64,000 bases of DNA. It comes from Crocinitomix sp. (GTDB lineage Bacteria > Bacteroidota > Bacteroidia > Flavobacteriales_D > Crocinitomicaceae). Positions 32,947 to 40,909 of the stretch are shown piece by piece. Both the position numbers and the translations under genes were made by a program. Each line of letters begins with the position of its first letter. Position 1 is the first letter of the stretch. The stretch covers positions 1 through 64,000 of the forward strand of contig WTCE01000100.1 of assembly GCA_013138735.1 (NCBI GenBank), written 5' to 3'. The notes below the pieces were generated by a model that was not told the origin of the DNA, ran no database searches, and was given only the letters and a program-made list of their open reading frames with translations.

Positions 32947-33120
32947 ATGAAAACTAAATTAAACTTAGAAGAATCAAGAATTCTCTCTGATGATGAATTG
33001 GGGAAAATGAAAGGTGGACGTCTAGACGCTTGTGGCGGAGGATGTGAGCCAGGTTGCAAACATGCTTGTAAACCAGGAGAAAAATATGCAAAGGAAGAGG
33101 TTGAGAGAGGATTGGGTTAA
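32947..33120 (+). CDS. RiPP precursor peptide 1 (57 aa; missed by the ORF track)
   Basis: MKTKLNLEESRILSDDELGKMKGGRLDACGGGCEPGCKHACKPGEKYAKEEVERGLG; GG-type leader end, CX3CX3CX3C core; close homologue of precursor 2. Confidence 0.88.
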   Translation: MKTKLNLEESRILSDDELGKMKGGRLDACGGGCEPGCKHACKPGEKYAKEEVERGLG

Positions 33121-33137
33121 GAAATTTTGCAATTACA

Positions 33138-33168
33138 GTTGGAAGCGATACTAACGCTTCCAGCTTTA
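33138..33168 (+). terminator. Attenuator/terminator-like hairpin after precursor 1
   Basis: TGGAAGCG-atactaa-CGCTTCCA perfect 8-bp stem, weak T tract (gctttatt). Confidence 0.5.
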
Positions 33169-33279
33169 TTAGATATTGTGGTCAGGGTAATTGTAATTGT
33201 CAAACATCAGTTTAATCGATCTTGAAAACACCTTGAGTAGAACTCAATAATCTATTTTAATAACTAAAAATTTTACGAG

Positions 33280-33453
33280 ATGAAGACGAAATTAAATTTA
33301 GGAGAATCTAGAATTCTCTCCAATGAGGAATTAGGAAAACTAAAAGGTGGGCGTTTAGATGCTTGCGGAGGTGGATGTGAGCCAGGGTGCAAACATGCTT
33401 GTAAACCGGGGAAAAAGTATGCTGAAGACGCCGTTGAAGAGAGAGAAGGCTAA
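33280..33453 (+). CDS. RiPP precursor peptide 2 (57 aa; missed by the ORF track)
   Basis: MKTKLNLGESRILSNEELGKLKGGRLDACGGGCEPGCKHACKPGKKYAEDAVEEREG. Confidence 0.88.
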   Translation: MKTKLNLGESRILSNEELGKLKGGRLDACGGGCEPGCKHACKPGKKYAEDAVEEREG

Positions 33454-33476
33454 CAGATTTTATTAATAAATGGATG

Positions 33477-33508
33477 GTTGGAGGCCCTAAAACAGCTTCC
33501 AACTTTTT
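33477..33508 (+). terminator. Attenuator/terminator hairpin after precursor 2
   Basis: GTTGGAGGC...GCTTCCAAC followed by TTTTT; same stem sequence family as 33138-33168. Confidence 0.6.
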
Positions 33509-33521
33509 GAAAAAGAAACAA

Positions 33522-33710
33522 ATGAAAACATAATTAGGAGTAGAAGGTGTTAAAATTTGTTCCGTTAAAGAATTAGTAAAAATGAAAGGTGGAATTTTGG
33601 ATCCATGTGCAGGCGGATGTGAAGCAGGTTGTAAACAGGGGTGTAGCCTAGTAGCAGAGTTAGTGGTGGAAGGTTTCGATATGAATAATACCTATTCTGA
33701 TGCCTACTAA
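33522..33710 (+). pseudogene. RiPP precursor 3 with in-frame TAA at codon 4
   Basis: MKT*LGVEGVKICSVKELVKMKGGILDPCAGGCEAGCKQGCSLVAELVVEGFDMNNTYSDAY; the frame continues to TAA at 33708-33710; stop at 33531-33533. Confidence 0.7.
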
Positions 33711-33757
33711 CGTGCTTGATGATACACCTGATTAAAAGACTAATTGAAAATAATCAT

Positions 33758-33886
33758 ATGAAAACTAATATTGATGTTTCAAAAATAAAAATTGTCAAGC
33801 GCAAGAAAGTAGATGATGGACCGAATAGAGGGCTTGGTAAAAGTAAAGTCGGGAGGAAAATAGCTCGGTTAGAAAAAAAAGAGTAA
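33758..33886 (+). CDS. Small basic ORF (42 aa) sharing the MKTN start context
   Basis: MKTNIDVSKIKIVKRKKVDDGPNRGLGKSKVGRKIARLEKKE; no Cys core. Confidence 0.35.
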   Translation: MKTNIDVSKIKIVKRKKVDDGPNRGLGKSKVGRKIARLEKKE

Positions 33887-33940
33887 CAAAGCTGGATGCA
33901 GTGACATATGAGTTCAGTTAAATCATAAATACCAAAACTT

Positions 33941-33997
33941 ATGAAAACAATATTTGACTTGAATGAAATGGTAGTCTTAACAGATGTTAATATGTAA
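33941..33997 (+). pseudogene. Possible precursor leader remnant (18 aa)
   Basis: MKTIFDLNEMVVLTDVNM, leader-like then TAA; a Cys-containing stretch (..KRKGHNCVPTCYETW) follows in another frame. Confidence 0.3.
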
Positions 33998-34262
33998 CAT
34001 TTTAAAAAGAAAAGGTCACAATTGTGTGCCGACATGTTATGAAACATGGTAAGCCAAGAGATAAATTTAAGAGCAGAGACTGGTTCCAAATAGAGAATAT
34101 AAGAAGGAGTCGGATTCTTAGTTGGGTTAGATCCAATTCCGAATTAATCATCCAGATACATGAAAAATAAGAAGTAGAGTTTATTGATTGTATGATTTAA
34201 AGCGTAGCTAATTATCTGCAATTGAAGTACGTAAGTGTAGTTTTAATTATAAAAAAAAAGAT

Positions 34263-34448
34263 ATGAAAACGTTAATGAATTTAGAGTTGAGCAAAATTTT
34301 GACCACAGAAGAATTAGCTGGGTTGAAAGCAGGTGCAATTGGAGAACCTTGCAGAAGAGGTTGTAAAGATGGATGTAAACAAGGATGCCTTGCGGGGCAG
34401 AAAGATAAGTCAGAAACAGAAAAAGTAGAGATGTTTGTACAACCTTAA
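34263..34448 (+). CDS. RiPP precursor peptide 4 (61 aa)
   Basis: MKTLMNLELSKILTTEELAGLKAGAIGEPCRRGCKDGCKQGCLAGQKDKSETEKVEMFVQP; CX3CX3CX3C core; 5 bp upstream of the radical SAM gene. Confidence 0.88.
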   Translation: MKTLMNLELSKILTTEELAGLKAGAIGEPCRRGCKDGCKQGCLAGQKDKSETEKVEMFVQP

Positions 34449-34453
34449 GAGAT

Positions 34454-35971
34454 ATGATAGATAGAAAATATATTTTAAATCCGTATTATATAATGCGAGA
34501 AGATAAGCATAGGGTTCTTTTTACTGAAAGTGGAGGGTATTTTAAAATTCCTTCTGAATTTGCTGAAGATGCAATCATTTCTATGATTCATCCAGTGTTC
34601 GCTATAGTTTTAACTTTTTTTGACGGAAGAAAAACATATGAAGAAAGCATTTCGGGGGCTACAGAATATTTGAAGGCATCTCGAGATCAAGTTGAAGAAA
34701 TAGTAGCAAAGTTAATAGAAAATAAAGGACGTAGTGGTTTCGATATGCAGGGTTATCTTTCTGAGTTCCCTAAAAATGTCCTCGTTGAATATAAGGCCGA
34801 ATATGAGTTTCGTGATTATGACCCCGAGGTTTTTGCCAGTATTGAGACATTAGATTATAAAACGCAACGTCTTTTTAATGGACCTTTGGATCTTAATATT
34901 TTGGTAAATACAATTTGTGCCACAGATTGCGAATATTGTTATGTGGACAGAAGGGTTAAGCAAAATTGTAAGATTCCAATTGAACGCTTTATTGAGTTGA
35001 TTGATGAAGCAAAGGCGATTGGTGTTAGAAAGGTCGATATCGCTGGTACAGAAATTTTTCTTTATAAGCATTGGGACGTGCTCGTTAAACATCTTTTGGA
35101 TAATGGCTATTATCCTTATTTGTCAACTAAGCTACCCCTAGCAAAAGAAAGAATTGATCGCTTATATGAAGTAGGAATTAGACACCTTCAGGTTTCAATG
35201 GATTCTCTTGATTCAGAGACAATCAATAGACTTTGGGGAGTGAAGGTTGAGGATTACATGGTGAAAATGCTTGCGTCGCTTAAAATGGTTGGAGAAAAGG
35301 GAATTGAACTTCAGGTTAATACTGTGGTTACACGGACGAATTATTCAATTGAAAATTTGGAGAAAATGTTCTTAGAATTGAACAATATCCCTATGTTAAA
35401 AGAGGTTTTAGTGAATGAAGCAGGACCCTCAACTGCGAAATCAGAGAAAGAGTTTAAAGCGTTTAGAATTTCATTAGAACAATCTAAAAAAATGGGAGAG
35501 TTTGTTGAAGAAATGAATAAATCGAAAAAATTAAATTATTTTATTGGATATTCTGATGGAGCACACGAAGATGACTATATAAATGATTATAGTGTTAAAA
35601 AAGCCAAGTTTGAATCTAGAGCGTCTTGCCCTGCGGGAACAAGAAGTATGTGTGTTTTGAATGATGGACAAGTAACAATTTGTGAAGAATTATATTGGCA
35701 TAAAGAATTTCTAATTGGAAATGTTTTAGACCAATCAATTATGGATATCTGGAATTCTGATAGGGCAAAGAATTTTGGAAATCTTTCACAAAATGATTTT
35801 ACTGAAGACAGTACATGTAGCTCTTGCTCAAAATTTTACACATGCAAAGGTGTTGATGGTGGAGTTTGTTGGAGCAATATTGTTCAAGCTTATGGTGATG
35901 AAAATTGGATGTTCGCAGATCCGGCCTGTCCAAATGCTCCAGAACCAATTTATGAAATTTATAGTAAATAA
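34454..35971 (+). CDS. Radical SAM/SPASM RiPP maturase with PqqD/RRE-like N-terminal region
   Basis: 505 aa; CATDCEYC (CX3CX2C); SPASM-like Cys region CPAGTRSMCVLNDGQVTICEE...CSSCSKFYTCKGVDGGVC; N-terminus FAIVLTFFDGRKTYEESISGATEYLKASRDQVEEIVAKLIENKG resembles PqqD. Confidence 0.92.
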   Translation: MIDRKYILNPYYIMREDKHRVLFTESGGYFKIPSEFAEDAIISMIHPVFAIVLTFFDGRKTYEESISGATEYLKASRDQVEEIVAKLIENKGRSGFDMQGYLSEFPKNVLVEYKAEYEFRDYDPEVFASIETLDYKTQRLFNGPLDLNILVNTICATDCEYCYVDRRVKQNCKIPIERFIELIDEAKAIGVRKVDIAGTEIFLYKHWDVLVKHLLDNGYYPYLSTKLPLAKERIDRLYEVGIRHLQVSMDSLDSETINRLWGVKVEDYMVKMLASLKMVGEKGIELQVNTVVTRTNYSIENLEKMFLELNNIPMLKEVLVNEAGPSTAKSEKEFKAFRISLEQSKKMGEFVEEMNKSKKLNYFIGYSDGAHEDDYINDYSVKKAKFESRASCPAGTRSMCVLNDGQVTICEELYWHKEFLIGNVLDQSIMDIWNSDRAKNFGNLSQNDFTEDSTCSSCSKFYTCKGVDGGVCWSNIVQAYGDENWMFADPACPNAPEPIYEIYSK

Positions 35972-35986
35972 TTGTGCTCTAAAAAT

Positions 35987-38377
35987 ATGAAGTATTTTTT
36001 GGTAATCATACTGATTTTGCCCCTTTCTCTAATGACATTTGGGCAGGGTGAAATGGAAAAAGGAATGATTAAGGGGAGAATTGTTACAGTAGATAATTCT
36101 CCTATTCCATTTTCCTCTATTCGACTTATGAAATTTTCAGACTCTTCATTGGTCAGAGGAGTTTTCTCTGATACTCTTGGTTCTTTTCAATTTGAAAAAG
36201 TTGAATTTGGGCGCTATTATATTGAAATTACTAATGTCCAATTTGACCCCGTTCAATTTGTGGTGAGTTTAGATTTGGAGAAGCTTGTTCTTGAAGATGT
36301 CAAATGTATTCTAAATAACACATACCTAGATCGAGTAGAAGTTATTGGCAAAAGAGATGTTATCATTTACAGTGACGAAGGTGTGATACTCAATGTGAGT
36401 GGGACGCCACTAGCAAATGGGAGAAGTGCTTTGGATATTTTAAAATTTGCTCCAAATGTTAGTACTAGTGGAGGTGTTCAAATTTTAGGAAGCAATTCTG
36501 TAAAAGTGATCATGGATGGGAAAGAACTCAACCTTTCTGGAAAGCAGTTGGAATCCTTTTTAAGTGGGCTCATGTCCGAAAATGTAAATTCCATTGAAAT
36601 TATTGATAAACCAGGGGTTGGATATGATGGAGAAACAGGTGGTGTTATTGTTATTAATACTATAAATACACAGAATGGATATTCTATTAGTGGTTTTGGA
36701 ACCTACACTCAAAAAACAAAACCTGGGGCCGTTGCAGGATTAAACCTTTTTTTAACTAAAAATAAATTTAGACTTTTCTCCCAGGTTTATTTTGCGAATA
36801 ACCCGAATTTTAATACTGAACAATCAGAGTTTTTTGTCCAAGAAGAGGATTATTTCTTGAGGAGAACGGCCTCATCATCCTTTTCTAATCAGCGTGTTGA
36901 ACAAAGTCTTTCGGCCTCGTTAGATTACCAAATCAATCCTGGGTCTACCTTAGGAGTCATGTATAGCAACCGAAAAGATAATGAAGAGAATATAAAAAGC
37001 CATACAGAAAGCAATATAGAGACTTCTTCAATCGCGGATTCTTTGGCAATAATAGATGTTGAACGCGAGTTCTACTATACAGAAAATTCATTCAATGCAT
37101 ATTATAAAACAACTATTGATACATTAAATAGTAAGATTGAATTAGTTGCAGATTATAGTATTGTTGATCAGCTTTTTCCGAGTTTACAAGAAGTGAATTA
37201 CTCAGGTGCTGATGTTTATAATTCTTCTGGATATATTAGTCAGGATTATACTATTGCGACAGGTATTTTTTCAATTAAATCAAATCTGACAAAATATTTT
37301 AGAAATGGAAATCGTCTTACTGGTGGACTCAAATATTCGTCGAGTAACCCCAAAAAGGATTTTTCTAGTGTAAACGCTCTTTCTGAAGACACTTTGCGTC
37401 AAAGTTTTTTATTTGATTTTAAGCAGGATATTTATGCAGCCTACAGTTCTTATAAAATAAAATTGGATTCATTTTCTATTGTTGCAGGCGTAAGAGCGGA
37501 GTATACAACTAACTATTTTTCCGGCAATCTCAATCAAACTTATTTATCCTTATTTCCTAAATTGACCTTTATTCGCTTGTTTAACAAAAAACATACAGGT
37601 TACCTTACACTTTCTAAAAGTATTAGTCGCCCAAGTTTCAATCGTTATAACCCTTTTGTCAGTATTTCTAGTCCGAATATTACCTCTACTGGTAATCCTG
37701 ATATTTTACCTGTTGATATTTATAAAATCGGATTGACTGACGTATTTAAAAACAAAATTTATTCCTCTCTCTATTTTAAAAGATATGAGCATATAATCAC
37801 CACTTTACCTGTATTCGATACAGCTACCGAAATAACTTCATATTTGCCTGTTAATAATGCAAGTCGTAATAGTATCGGATTCAATTCATCCATTCCTTTT
37901 TCATTGACAAAATGGTGGGATGTCCGAGCATCCGTATATGTCGGTTATCAGCAAACATTAATTGATGAAGAAAATGAAACTGCTCAATCTTTTCAAGGTG
38001 CTTTGGGGAATGCAACCATGGTGAATATGTTTAGTTTGCCTGCGGGAATATCAATGGAGCTTTATTTTAATTATTCAGCTCCTTCAATTAGTGGTTATTA
38101 CAATTATAAATCCGTATTTGTAAGTAGTTGGGAACTACTAATTCCATTATTCAATGAGCGTGCTACGTTAGGGGTAATAGTTGACGATATTTTTAATACT
38201 AATAAAGAGCAGATGAGTTATACATTGAGTACTATTCGTTCAATAAGAACTGATAAATGGGACACAAGAACCTTGATGGTAATGTTCAGTTTTGATCTTT
38301 CTGGAGGAAATGGAGAGAGCTGGAATAAAAGAGATTCTGGTATCGAATCAGAAAAAAATCGCGCTAACGAAAAATAG
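35987..38377 (+). CDS. TonB-dependent-receptor-like outer membrane beta-barrel protein (CarboxypepD-regulatory-like N-terminus, plug)
   Basis: Track ORF begins at TTG 35972; ATG at 35987 gives signal peptide MKYFLVIILILPLSLMTFGQ. GRIVTVDNSPIPFSSIRLMK regulatory domain; plug region INTINTQNGY; aromatic-rich barrel. Confidence 0.85.
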   Translation: MKYFLVIILILPLSLMTFGQGEMEKGMIKGRIVTVDNSPIPFSSIRLMKFSDSSLVRGVFSDTLGSFQFEKVEFGRYYIEITNVQFDPVQFVVSLDLEKLVLEDVKCILNNTYLDRVEVIGKRDVIIYSDEGVILNVSGTPLANGRSALDILKFAPNVSTSGGVQILGSNSVKVIMDGKELNLSGKQLESFLSGLMSENVNSIEIIDKPGVGYDGETGGVIVINTINTQNGYSISGFGTYTQKTKPGAVAGLNLFLTKNKFRLFSQVYFANNPNFNTEQSEFFVQEEDYFLRRTASSSFSNQRVEQSLSASLDYQINPGSTLGVMYSNRKDNEENIKSHTESNIETSSIADSLAIIDVEREFYYTENSFNAYYKTTIDTLNSKIELVADYSIVDQLFPSLQEVNYSGADVYNSSGYISQDYTIATGIFSIKSNLTKYFRNGNRLTGGLKYSSSNPKKDFSSVNALSEDTLRQSFLFDFKQDIYAAYSSYKIKLDSFSIVAGVRAEYTTNYFSGNLNQTYLSLFPKLTFIRLFNKKHTGYLTLSKSISRPSFNRYNPFVSISSPNITSTGNPDILPVDIYKIGLTDVFKNKIYSSLYFKRYEHIITTLPVFDTATEITSYLPVNNASRNSIGFNSSIPFSLTKWWDVRASVYVGYQQTLIDEENETAQSFQGALGNATMVNMFSLPAGISMELYFNYSAPSISGYYNYKSVFVSSWELLIPLFNERATLGVIVDDIFNTNKEQMSYTLSTIRSIRTDKWDTRTLMVMFSFDLSGGNGESWNKRDSGIESEKNRANEK

Positions 38378-38550
38378 ATCAGTTATTTTGGTCAATTACA
38401 CCCAAGTACCAAGTCGAATATTGGTTATGTTGAGGTTGATAAGCTTGGGTATGGAAAAAGAGAAGTAGGGCAAGTTGTGCGTATCGTTTCTTTTTCCTTA
38501 TGCTGTCTCTTCTTAAAACGTTTCGATCCTTGAAGTTTGTGTTGACAGTT

Positions 38551-38605
38551 CATATATAATGAATTAAGTTTTAGGGTAGAAACTTTTCATAAATACGCAA
38601 AAAAG
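38551..38605 (+). repeat. Right copy of the imperfect direct repeat flanking the RiPP cluster
   Basis: CATATATAATGAATTAAGTTTTAGGGTAGAAACTTTTCATAAATA..AAAAAAG. Confidence 0.7.
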
Positions 38606-38722
38606 AATAGTTGGATCATTACCAAAATTCAAAGATCAACATACATACTCAAATACAAATGTATGATTCTTCTCAGTTCTCCTTCTACCGAGAATAATTA
38701 TATTTGGCTAAAAATCAGAACT

Positions 38723-39190
38723 ATGAAACAAATGAGATTATTATTAATTGTACCAATTTGCTTGGTGATGTTCTCTTCTTGCAAGAAGAAAATATGGGGT
38801 TGTATGGATATAACAGCCGAGAATTATTCGCCAGTTGCAACAGAAGATGCGGAAGATTGTACTTATGCAGCTTCGGACGAAGTATTTTCAAGTACCGTTA
38901 CAGATGCTTCTTGGACCTTAGTTGGTGGTATTCAATGGCAGTCTACTATATCTTGGTCGGCCATCACTAACAGTGTGATTGATAATGGAGGCGTAGTTGC
39001 TTTCATTAGTATTTCTGACGGTAGTACATGGGAGCAAATTCCAATGACATTTTATCAAGCAGATACTTATTCAACTTCAATTGGAATTTCATATACATTA
39101 GAAGAAGCCACAATAACTTGGACAGATTCAGATTTGACTGAACCAATTACACCTCCATCTGTGGATGTAAAATTGATTATCCTTAGGTAG
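38723..39190 (+). CDS. Hypothetical lipoprotein
   Basis: MKQMRLLLIVPICLVMFSSCKKKIWGCMDITAENYSPVATEDAEDC; lipobox and GCMDxxAxNYxPxAxxDxxxC motif; ATG at 38723 preferred over 38663. Confidence 0.75.
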   Translation: MKQMRLLLIVPICLVMFSSCKKKIWGCMDITAENYSPVATEDAEDCTYAASDEVFSSTVTDASWTLVGGIQWQSTISWSAITNSVIDNGGVVAFISISDGSTWEQIPMTFYQADTYSTSIGISYTLEEATITWTDSDLTEPITPPSVDVKLIILR

Positions 39191-39215
39191 GACACATTAA
39201 ATCGCGTTTAAATCT

Positions 39216-39241
39216 AAAGGGGCTTAATTGCCCCTTTTTTT
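39216..39241 (+). terminator. Intrinsic terminator
   Basis: AAAGGGGCttaattGCCCCTTTTTTT. Confidence 0.85.
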
Positions 39242-39308
39242 ATTGTAATCTTCCTTAAGATCGAAATCCAAAAAAATTAGCTATTTTCATTAAAAATTGA
39301 CTTATACC

Positions 39309-39596
39309 ATGTCCAATCAACCAGAAAATCAACTTCCACCAAAAGAGAAAGATGTCCTTGACGGAGAACCTAAGATGACCATGAAGCAAAAAGCACGAAT
39401 CGTCGTGATATCTTTGCTAGGAATCTTGCTGATCACTTTTACAGCTCAAAATTGGAATCCTGTAGTTGTGGAGTTTTTGAATATGAATTTTGAGATACGA
39501 ATTATTTTTATAATACTTGGTTCGGCAATATTAGGGGCATTAATCAATTTCCTATTAATGAAGCATAGAGCCGCTGTAAAGCGAAAGAAGAAATAA
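39309..39596 (+). CDS. LapA-domain (DUF1049-like) small membrane protein
   Basis: Two TM segments (ARIVVISLLGILLITFTAQNWNPVVVEFLNMNFEIRIIFIILGSAILGALINFLLM). Confidence 0.7.
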   Translation: MSNQPENQLPPKEKDVLDGEPKMTMKQKARIVVISLLGILLITFTAQNWNPVVVEFLNMNFEIRIIFIILGSAILGALINFLLMKHRAAVKRKKK

Positions 39597-39654
39597 AGTG
39601 CTTGTCTACTTTATTAGTGCCCGGAATTGATTTTGCTGTATTTCCGTCCAAGCA

Positions 39655-40272
39655 CTATATATTACTCTCGATATAGTGAATCAATGAATGGATGATTTTG
39701 ATATGAATTTCTTGAACCCGATCCGCCCACTTGCTCATTGGTGCACGTAATTCTAAATCTGCTAAACCAGCAATTTTACCACCATCTTTACCTGTAAGCG
39801 CAACTACGAACATGCCCTTTTCTTGAGCTTTTTCAATTGCATTAATTACATTCTGTGAATTACCACTTGTAGAAATTGCAAGCAAAACATCATTGCTCCC
39901 ACCAATACTTTCTACAAAGCGCGAGAAAATATATTCATAGCCATAATCGTTAGAAATACAAGAAATATGCGAGGCATCTGAAATGGCAATTGCTGCTAAT
40001 GGACCACGATTTTCTCGAAAACGACCCGTCATTTCTTCAGCAAAATGCATAGCGTCACTCATAGATCCACCGTTGCCACATGAAATGACCTTTCCACCCG
40101 CCTTGATAGATCGAATCATTTGATCCCCAGCGGTTTTTATTTTTTCGAAATTGTCCTGATTTTCAATGAATTGAGATAATATTTCCTGGGCTTCTAAAAA
40201 ATGGTCTGCTATTTGTTTAGTACTCATTAAAATTGATGTTTCACCAAATGTAACAAAAATAGTATAGATCAA
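39655..40272 (-). CDS. gmhA: SIS-domain phosphoheptose isomerase
   Basis: [45 protein letters not shown]; an internal start ([17 protein letters not shown]) is plausible. Confidence 0.88.
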   Translation of the reverse strand: MIYTIFVTFGETSILMSTKQIADHFLEAQEILSQFIENQDNFEKIKTAGDQMIRSIKAGGKVISCGNGGSMSDAMHFAEEMTGRFRENRGPLAAIAISDASHISCISNDYGYEYIFSRFVESIGGSNDVLLAISTSGNSQNVINAIEKAQEKGMFVVALTGKDGGKIAGLADLELRAPMSKWADRVQEIHIKIIHSLIHYIESNI

Positions 40273-40311
40273 TTTCCATTCTTTTGTGAAACTTCTCTTA
40301 TATTTGGGAGA

Positions 40312-40764
40312 TTGATTGATATGATTACCAATTTAGAATATATGAAAAGAACATTTTTACTTTTAATAATTACGTTTTTTGTCTCGGGGGTATATGCTCA
40401 AACGGGATGTTTAGAGGAGTGGAGAGCAGCATTCGAAAAACGAGGAGCATATTCAGTTTCAGATGACATGCATAGAAAAGTCTACATCAGTTTTGTACAA
40501 GATGGAGAGTCGACTTGTTTGTCTGGTAAGGCAAGGGTTGAAAACGGAAAAATAGTTTCTGTATTCTTACAATTCGAAGATGGATCTTATGAATTGATGG
40601 ATATGAAGCTTTATAATAAAGACGGAAAAGCTCCAGGTGTTACTAATGGAATCTCTGAGGAAATTATCAATGAGGAAAAAGAACATTTCTATGTGATTTT
40701 TGTTGAAAAATTGAAGCCAAAGAAAAAAGAATACAAAACGGTTGGCGGTCCTGGGGACATTTAA
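40312..40764 (+). CDS. Hypothetical secreted protein
   Basis: Signal peptide [20 protein letters not shown]; followed by a strong terminator. Confidence 0.65.
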   Translation: MIDMITNLEYMKRTFLLLIITFFVSGVYAQTGCLEEWRAAFEKRGAYSVSDDMHRKVYISFVQDGESTCLSGKARVENGKIVSVFLQFEDGSYELMDMKLYNKDGKAPGVTNGISEEIINEEKEHFYVIFVEKLKPKKKEYKTVGGPGDI

Positions 40765-40783
40765 TCGGGAATAAACGAATTTG

Positions 40784-40822
40784 AAAAACGTCCAGACATT
40801 TATTGTCTGGACGTTTTTTTTT
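40784..40822 (+). terminator. Intrinsic terminator
   Basis: AAAAACGTCCAGACAtttatTGTCTGGACGTTTTTTTT. Confidence 0.9.
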
Positions 40823-40909
40823 AGACAACCTTTTAAATTTTCAATTGTCTTAGATGAAAATGTATAACATTATTATCTTTATTGCTGCAAAGCGTTAAAA
40901 TTGAGCGAT

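Noticed and set aside
33481-33540. Treating precursor 3 as intact from the internal ATG (M-KGGILDPC...)
   Set aside because: That start would remove nearly the whole leader, so it would not be a normal substrate; reported as interrupted instead.
32947-35971. Lanthipeptide cluster (GG leader similar to Bacteroidota lanthipeptide leaders)
   Set aside because: No LanB/LanC/LanM-like gene adjacent and cores are poor in Ser/Thr; the adjacent modifying enzyme is radical SAM/SPASM.
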